Below are positions 5,794 to 9,951 of a DNA stretch of 9,951 bases, one piece after another (the first letter of the stretch is position 1; every line of letters begins with the position of its first letter). The DNA is taken from positions 1 to 9,951 of the forward strand of contig JAFAFA010000112.1 of NCBI GenBank assembly GCA_023423695.1, read 5' to 3'. A program made the position numbers and the translations under genes. Under the pieces are notes generated by a model that saw only the letters and a list, made by a program, of their open reading frames with translations, was not told the origin of the DNA and searched no databases. The stretch comes from Pseudomonadota bacterium (lineage in GTDB: Bacteria > Pseudomonadota > Alphaproteobacteria > Azospirillales > Azospirillaceae).

Positions 5794-5849
5794 CGGGTCA
5801 AGGCGGGCGCTGACGCGCCCTCGCCTACGGCAACTGCGGCCTTGACCCG
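5794..5849 (-). repeat. Nested 11-bp inverted repeat at the transposase-distal IS end
   Basis: CGGGTCAAGGC (5794-5804) and GCCTTGACCCG (5839-5849) are perfect 11-bp arms. Directly inside, GGGCGC (5805-5810) pairs with GCGCCC (5815-5820) around TGAC. The structure lies 44 bp beyond the transposase stop. It may be the IS end, a structure blocking transcription into or out of the IS, or, if the element is IS1111-like, part of its non-coding RNA or subterminal repeats. Confidence 0.6.
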
Positions 5850-5892
5850 CGCCGTCCGGCCTGGCGATGGTTCGACATCGGTCGGTCGGGGC

Positions 5893-7075
5893 TCAGGCGG
5901 CCGTCCCCTGAGGTGGTGAGGGCGACCAGGCGCGCCGCTGTTTGGCGACGGTCCAGACGGCGACCATCAGCTTGCGCATCGCGGCGATCAGCGCGACCTT
6001 GCCCGGCTTCCGCGGGTACGCAGTCCATCGTAGAAGGCGCGCAGCCAGGGACTGGCGTGCACCGCGTGAAGTATTGGCATCCACAGCGCCCGCCGCAAGG
6101 CCGCCTTGCCGATCAGCGACAGCCCCGCCCGCTTCGGCGCTTGTTTGCCGGAGTGCTTAAGGGCCGGAACGAGGCCAATGTAGGAGGCCAAAGCATCCGG
6201 CGAGCGGAACCGCGCGGGATCGTCGAGCTCGGCCACCAAACGCGCCGCCGTCGTCGTGCCAACTCCTTCGATGGCGGTAAGCAGACGACCGACCTGATGA
6301 TCGTCGAGCAACGTCTTGACTATCGCGTCGATGGCGAGAAGCCGGGTGCGCCAGAGCGTCAGGTCCTCGCAGGCATGCCGGTCCGCACGCGATAGACATC
6401 GCCGCTCTGGGCGGCCACGGTCTGCTTGGCGGCGGCGATGAGCTGGCGCGCCACCGGGTCGCCAACGAGGTGCCGCGGTCCGTGGCGCAGCTTGGCCAGA
6501 CGCCGGGGCGTGGCGGCGGCGACGTCCGTCGCGGTCGGGAACGCTTTCAGGATCGTCAGGGCGAGCGCCGTGTCCAGCAGGGCGACATGGTGCTTGAATT
6601 CGGGGAAGGTGAGGTCCAGCAGGCGATGGAGGTGCCGCACGCGGTCGCCGCAGTCTTGGACGAGGCGGTCGCGATGACGGACCAGTTCGCGCAACTGCTC
6701 GGTGGCGTGATCAGGCAAGGTTGCCGGCAGCGGCCGCTTCTGCTGGCCGAGGCGGGCGAGCCCCAGGGCGTCGAGTGCGCCGGTCTTGGTGCGTATCAGC
6801 GCTTCCTGCTGGAAGCGGGCGGACTGCAGTGGGTTGAGGACGGCCACCGGTAGGCCGCGGGCGACCAGCGCAGCGGCGAGGTTTTTCCAATAGTGTCCGG
6901 TGGCTTCCAGCACGACGAGCTGAACCGGTGCCAGCCGCTCAAGCTCGGCGAACAGTGCGGTATGTCCCGCTTGGTCCGCGGTGAAGCGGAACGGCTTGCA
7001 CACAGTCGAGTCCTGATCATTCACCGCGGCGGCGGCATGGGCTTCCGCGCCGATGTCGATGCCCACGAAGGTCAT
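5893..7075 (-). pseudogene. IS110-family transposase (DEDD), two frameshifts and a lost catalytic Asp
   Basis: The start is the ATG at 7075 with AGGAGGG (7081-7087) 5 nt upstream; the in-frame extension to 7153 is not needed. The N-terminal RuvC-like domain shows FVGIDIGAEAH (Asp7), LVVLEATGHYWKNLA (Glu57) and IRTKTGALDALGLARL: Asp102 is kept, but the third acidic residue (usual TDxxDA) is Gly99. Frameshift one is near 6381-6386, missing one base (mod 3) after DVYRVR; the next frame continues with HACEDLTLWRTRLLAID. The C-terminal Transposase_20 domain follows: IEGVGTTTAARLVAELDDP, SYIGLVP, and HSGK with the family's catalytic Ser (codon 6150-6152). Frameshift two is near 6010-6014, again one base missing; the next frame gives KPGKVALIAAMRKLMVAVW and ends PQGTAA at 5893. 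The restored protein would be ~394 aa. It should be inactive. Confidence 0.9.
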
Positions 7076-7150
7076 GGCGTCCCTCCTGTCATTACGGGCC
7101 GCGAAGAGCCTCGGAGCCGTTGCCGGCACCTGTCCTTGTGGATGCGGCGC

Positions 7151-7172
7151 CACCGGCGGGTCGGTGCCGGTG
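7151..7172 (-). repeat. Perfect 7-bp stem-loop in the IS110 leader
   Basis: CACCGGC (7151-7157) and GCCGGTG (7166-7172) enclose an 8-nt loop, 76 nt before the transposase start. It is one of the more stable elements of the proposed bridge-RNA region. Confidence 0.45.
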
Positions 7173-7199
7173 CGTCGTGATACCGTGCAGGCCCCAGGG

Positions 7200-7343
7200 C
7201 AACGGACGATGCTGCCAATCTATGGCGCAGGGCCGAACCCTGGAACGGACGACGACACCCCTCTTCCGAACCCACCCCTCTCAACCGCGGATGAACGACA
7301 TCGGCAGCCAGAAGGGCGGACACAGAACATACAAGAACGGACG
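7200..7343 (-). repeat. Three copies of an 8-mer (AACGGACG on +) in the IS110 leader
   Basis: Copies begin at 7201, 7244 and 7336. The second sits beside the CAGGG/CCCTG stem (7228-7242). A pair of 8-mers in this span could be chance; three are less likely. They might be guide/donor repeats of a bridge RNA or protein-binding sites. Confidence 0.3.
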
Positions 7344-7557
7344 GCATTGTACGCTAGGCAGTGAGCCTTTGAGACTGCTTGTCCTACCCGGATACCATCC
7401 GAGCGGTCCAAAAACCGAACATTGTCGATCAAGCAGAACCGTAATTGTATAAAACACACGATGTCGGCGGCTTCCAGAGGAACTCCCAAGAGCGCCCATT
7501 GGTCCCGTCATGCCTCATCTTCCAACTCAGTCGCCTTGCCGTAGCTTCTCGCCCGTC

Positions 7558-7944
7558 CTATGGCGTCATCCCCACCCGCACCACATGCCGCGGCCCCACA
7601 CCGAGGCGGCAGGGTTCACCGTCACCACCTGACCCACCACCAGCGGGTCGAAGAGATGGTGCACCGCCGCCAGACACTGTTTGGCTGTTGGCGCCGTGTG
7701 GCTGCGCGTGAGACCCTCGATCCAGGCCGCGACATACAACGGCTGCACCGCGGGTGAGCGACAGCACTCCGGCGGCCTCGCACCAGGTGAGGAACTCGCC
7801 GGCGGCCCGAACGTAAGCCCGCCGTGTGTGCGGGTTGCGGATCTCGGCCGCGAAAAACTCCGGAAGCCGGACGCTCGCCCATTCGCCAGCAGCGGCGACC
7901 AAGGAAGGCAAAACCAGTGAGGAGACAGGAACGAGTGTCGTCAT
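7558..7944 (-). pseudogene. Tyrosine recombinase (phage-type integrase), N-terminal fragment with two frameshifts
   Basis: It begins at the ATG at 7944 (MTTLVPVSSLVLPSL), with a poor ribosome-binding site. The SAM-like core-binding domain is recognisable: LPEFFAAEIRNPHTRRAYVR, AAGEFLTWCEAAGVLSLTR; then, after a +1 shift near 7748-7752, QPLYVAAWIEGL, TAPTAKQCLAAVHHLFDPLV and TVNPAASV; then, after a one-base loss in a C run at 7594-7597, GPRHVVRVGMTP to a stop at 7558. Past the stop the frame reads DGREATARRL, like the start of a catalytic domain, so remnants reach about 7528. The catalytic R-HxxR-Y residues are absent. The gene seems cut off by the IS110 element. It is divergent from the histidine kinase. 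Confidence 0.8.
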
Positions 7945-7967
7945 AGGGCAATCGGTCCGGCAGGGTG

Positions 7968-7981
7968 CGTCACAGGTGACG
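7968..7981. promoter_or_regulatory. 14-bp palindrome, possible operator, in the divergent intergenic region
   Basis: CGTCAC-AG-GTGACG is a perfect 6-bp inverted repeat with a 2-bp spacer. It lies 24 bp upstream of the integrase start and 106 bp upstream of the kinase start, a place where a dimeric regulator could act on either gene. TATTGT at 8050 is -10-like but lacks a fitting -35. The palindrome is seen; the operator role is inference. Confidence 0.35.
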
Positions 7982-8086
7982 GTCGCACTTCGAAGGCACA
8001 AAGCGCGCAATGCTGTCGGCAGCGCTGATTTCGTGCGAAGGTGGGAACGTATTGTACACCCTTCACCCCCTGGGAGACCTTGGTCC

Positions 8087-9805
8087 ATGGATCAGCGCTC
8101 CAGACCGTCCACGCCGCTTGCCACACTCACGAAGGCGCTTGCGCAGATCTCACGGGCCCGGAGCACAGACGAAGTCGTCGCGACCATCCGTGCCTGCGCG
8201 AGGTCTCTGATTGGCTGCGATGGCATCTCCGTCGTCCTGAAAGATGGCAGCCTCTGCCATTATGTGGAGGAGGACGCGATCGGTCCGCTCTGGAAAGGGC
8301 AGAAATTTCCCGCCTCCGCCTGTATCAGCGGATGGGCGATGATCAATCGGAAAACGGCTGTCATTCCTGATGTCGCGAAAGATGATCGCATCCCGCACGA
8401 GATCTACAGCAACACCTTTGTGCGCGCGGCCGCAATGGCGCCGGTCCGTATCGATGATCCCATCGCGGCAATCGGGGCTTACTGGTCACAGCCCTACACT
8501 CCGGACGCTTGGGAAGTGGAGACGCTCGAAGCGCTAGCGGACGCCGCCGCGACAGCCTTCGAAAATGCCGAGGTCATCGCGGCGCTGAAGACCGAACAGG
8601 TCCGTCCGTCTGGAGCGGAAGGAGCAACCACTGCAGAAGACCTCGCCGAGGCAATCGGAGCAGTCGCCGGGATTGCAGCCGTACCGACCATTCTCGATGT
8701 CGTGCTGCGCATGACAGGCATGGGCTTCGCGGCCGTTGCCCGCGTGACGGAAACGCGGTGGGTTGCCTGCCAAGTGCTCGATCCGGTGGGCTTCGGCCTG
8801 AAGCCGGGCGATGAGTTGCCGATCGAGAGCACGCTCTGCAACGAGATCAGAAGCCATCGCCAGACCATTGTCTTCGACGACGCCGTGGAGGATGCGCAAT
8901 ATTGTGACCACCATACCCCGCGGATCTATGGGCTGAGGAGCTACATCTCCGAACCGATCATCCTGGCGGACGGCGCGTTCTGGGGCACGCTCTGCGCCAT
9001 CGATCCGACCCCCGCCAAGGTCAATAACCCAGAGGTACTGGGCGCCTTCAAACTGTTCGCCGAATTGATCGCCCATCATCTCGATGCCGAGGCTCGACTC
9101 GAAGTGACGACCGCTTCGCTTGAGCGGGAGCGCGAACTTGCAGAACTGCGCGAACAGTTCATTGCGGTGCTGGGTCACGACCTACGCAACCCCATTGCAG
9201 CGCTGGATGCGGGAACCACCCGCTTGCTGAAGGAGGGCTGGACCAGCCGAAGCCCACTGGTGCTCAACCTGATGAAGGCGAGCCTCTCGCGGATGACTGG
9301 CCTGGTCGAGAACGTCTTGGATTTGGCGCGGGCGCGGATGGGTGGCGGGATCACCCTTGCGGTGACGGCGGATGACCTCACGGCAACGCTTCAGCATGCC
9401 GTCGATGAAATGCGGATCGCGCATCCGGGCCGCGAGATTGCGGCGGTCTTCGACCTATCTGCGATCATCCCGGTCGATCATCTTCGCCTCGCCCAGATGG
9501 TGTCCAACCTGCTGTCGAACGCCATCACCCATGGCTCCGAAAAGATGCCAGTCAGCATCACAGCCACCGTCGTCGAGGGCGAGCTGAACATTTGCGTTGC
9601 CAATGGAGGGTACCCCATCCCGCCCGAGCAGATCGACAAGCTCTTCCTGCCGTTCAAGCGAGGCGAAGGGAGGATCGGGAGCCAGGGGCTGGGCTTGGGG
9701 CTCTACATCGCGTCGCAGATTGCCCAAGCCCACGACGGCAGGATTGACGTGCGCTCCGACGCCAATGAAACGTGCTTCACGTTCAGAATGCCGTTGAAAA
9801 GCTAG
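8087..9805 (+). CDS. GAF-GAF sensor histidine kinase, orphan, 572 aa
   Basis: The start is ATG 8087 with GGGAG (8072-8076) 10 nt upstream. The frame is open back to 7826, but that part is antisense to the integrase and not family-like. No membrane segment, so a cytosolic sensor. GAF-like domain 1 (about 25-168) includes SACISGWAMINRKTAVIPDV; GAF-like domain 2 (about 190-338) includes LPIESTLCNEI and SYISEPIILADGAFWGTLC. A linker helix (338-358) leads to HisKA with FIAVLGHDLRNPIAAL, phospho-acceptor His364. HATPase_c: N box LAQMVSNLLSNAITHG (Asn474/Asn478), G1 box VANGGYPIPPE with Asn506 where many kinases have Asp, F box LFLPFKRG, and G2 box GLGLGLYIA. Autophosphorylation in response to a ligand, redox or light signal is expected; the ligand is unknown. 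No response regulator is in the window. Intact, although flanked by mobile remnants. Confidence 0.93.
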   Translation: MDQRSRPSTPLATLTKALAQISRARSTDEVVATIRACARSLIGCDGISVVLKDGSLCHYVEEDAIGPLWKGQKFPASACISGWAMINRKTAVIPDVAKDDRIPHEIYSNTFVRAAAMAPVRIDDPIAAIGAYWSQPYTPDAWEVETLEALADAAATAFENAEVIAALKTEQVRPSGAEGATTAEDLAEAIGAVAGIAAVPTILDVVLRMTGMGFAAVARVTETRWVACQVLDPVGFGLKPGDELPIESTLCNEIRSHRQTIVFDDAVEDAQYCDHHTPRIYGLRSYISEPIILADGAFWGTLCAIDPTPAKVNNPEVLGAFKLFAELIAHHLDAEARLEVTTASLERERELAELREQFIAVLGHDLRNPIAALDAGTTRLLKEGWTSRSPLVLNLMKASLSRMTGLVENVLDLARARMGGGITLAVTADDLTATLQHAVDEMRIAHPGREIAAVFDLSAIIPVDHLRLAQMVSNLLSNAITHGSEKMPVSITATVVEGELNICVANGGYPIPPEQIDKLFLPFKRGEGRIGSQGLGLGLYIASQIAQAHDGRIDVRSDANETCFTFRMPLKS

Positions 9806-9842
9806 AGGAGGCACGACCCCACTGAGTGGCTGTTCGTGGACG

Positions 9843-9951
9843 TCATGCGGGGGTGGCCTGGGTGACGAGCCGCTTCAGGCGGCGTGAGAGGATCAAGATG
9901 AAGGCGATCTCGATGAAAGCGACGAGGTGCTCCTTCGTCCGCTCGGCAAGG
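9843..9951 (-). mobile_element. IS5-family-like transposase, C-terminal end (continues past window)
   Basis: The - frame from the right edge reads LAERTKEHLVAFIEIAFI, then LILSRRLKRLVTQATPA and a stop at 9843-9845. The AERTKEHLVAFIEIAFILILSRRL stretch, in shorter form ERT...AFxxIAxxLILxRRL, is the C-terminal signature of IS5-like DDE transposases. Only 35 residues are visible, so subgroup and integrity are unknown. The stop lies 37 bp from the kinase stop (convergent), so the IS end probably falls within 9806-9842 and may remove any native terminator of the kinase gene. Confidence 0.7.

Larger units (their letters stand above)
5604..5892 (+). other. Gene-free stretch between hairpin repeat and IS110 transposase
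   Basis: No supported gene in 289 bp. A 75-codon frame on - (5574-5801) lacks a ribosome-binding site and recognisable motifs; it may be an old IS remnant. The stretch holds two clear stem-loops (5621-5643 and 5794-5849), listed separately. The part next to 5893 probably belongs to the 3' non-coding end of the IS110 element. Confidence 0.5.
5850..7527 (-). mobile_element. IS110-family insertion sequence, degenerate (ends approximate)
   Basis: Defined by the transposase pseudogene (5893-7075) plus non-coding flanks. IS110 elements usually lack terminal inverted repeats and make no target duplication, so exact ends cannot be read from the sequence; the limits given are guesses. The right limit is set by the last integrase-like codons on - (about 7528), the left by the inverted repeat ending at 5849. 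The element faces the same way as the broken integrase to its right. Confidence 0.5.
7076..7527 (-). ncRNA. Candidate bridge-RNA region upstream of the IS110 transposase
   Basis: About 450 nt with no credible gene on either strand, directly upstream of the transposase start. In IS110-group elements such as IS621 the left-end non-coding DNA encodes the bridge RNA whose loops guide target and donor pairing. Seen here: a 7-bp stem with 8-nt loop (7151-7172), a CAGGG/CCCTG stem (7228-7242), and three copies of AACGGACG on + (CGTCCGTT on -). RNA limits and guide loops cannot be fixed by eye. If the element is instead IS1111-like, the RNA would lie on the other side of the transposase. Confidence 0.3.

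Noticed and set aside
5574..5801. 75-codon frame on - between secreted genes and the IS
   Set aside because: TTG start without ribosome-binding site, no family resemblance; possibly an old remnant but not supportable as a gene.
7076..7153. 26-codon extension of the IS110 transposase
   Set aside because: The ATG at 7075 has AGGAGGG at ideal spacing and starts the family sequence FVGIDIGAE.
7422..7453. TTGTCG ... TATAAA as a sigma-70 promoter on +
   Set aside because: The spacing to TATAAA is 20 nt, the alternative -10 at 17 nt is poor, and no gene follows on +.
8044..8075. GGAAC at 8044 as an EcfG/general-stress promoter
   Set aside because: No CGTT-type -10 at 16-17 nt spacing.
7826..8086. 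N-terminal extension of the histidine kinase frame
   Set aside because: Open in frame but partly antisense to the integrase start and unlike any sensor domain; ATG 8087 has a ribosome-binding site and begins the family-like sequence.

Overview
The window is GC-rich DNA with strong alphaproteobacterial (Rhodospirillales/Azospirillum-like) character. That placement rests on codon use, on frc beside an acyl-CoA ligase, on a SoxR, and on a mobile-element load of serine recombinase, IS110 and IS5-type transposases. It is inference, because no rRNA or tRNA marker is present. Intact cellular genes flank a roughly 4.7-kb stretch of decaying mobile DNA.

Left part (1-3292, all on +): the C-terminal third of formyl-CoA:oxalate CoA-transferase (frc), then a complete 718-aa NDP-forming acyl-CoA ligase with its ATP-grasp domain first, then a complete SoxR-type [2Fe-2S] regulator with all four cluster cysteines. 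The first two genes fit an oxalate/formyl-CoA module. SoxR has no recognisable target gene or SoxR box here.

Middle part (3291-7944): a 24-bp hairpin-forming repeat lies just after the soxR stop and again just after the last gene of the next cluster, in direct orientation. Between the copies are about 300 bp dense in inverted repeats (including a 49-nt imperfect stem-loop), a small ORF with a strong ribosome-binding site, a large serine recombinase broken by one extra T, and two tiny secreted proteins (65 and 55 aa). Next, on -, comes an IS110-family transposase with two frameshifts and a catalytic Asp changed to Gly. It is preceded by about 450 nt of non-coding DNA where IS110-group elements usually encode their bridge RNA. 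Upstream of that, also on -, is the N-terminal piece of a tyrosine recombinase with two frameshifts, cut off near the IS110 element.

Right part (7945-9951): a 142-bp divergent intergenic region with a 14-bp palindrome, then an intact 572-aa GAF-GAF sensor histidine kinase on +, apparently orphan, then the C-terminal end of an IS5-like transposase on - running off the window.

Five frameshifts fall in about 3 kb of mobile genes and none in about 4.8 kb of cellular genes, which argues for real decay rather than uniform sequencing error. I found no CRISPR array, tRNA, rRNA or convincing riboswitch. The most novel-looking items are the repeat-bounded recombinase cassette, the structured leader before the recombinase, the two secreted micro-proteins, and the putative bridge-RNA region.
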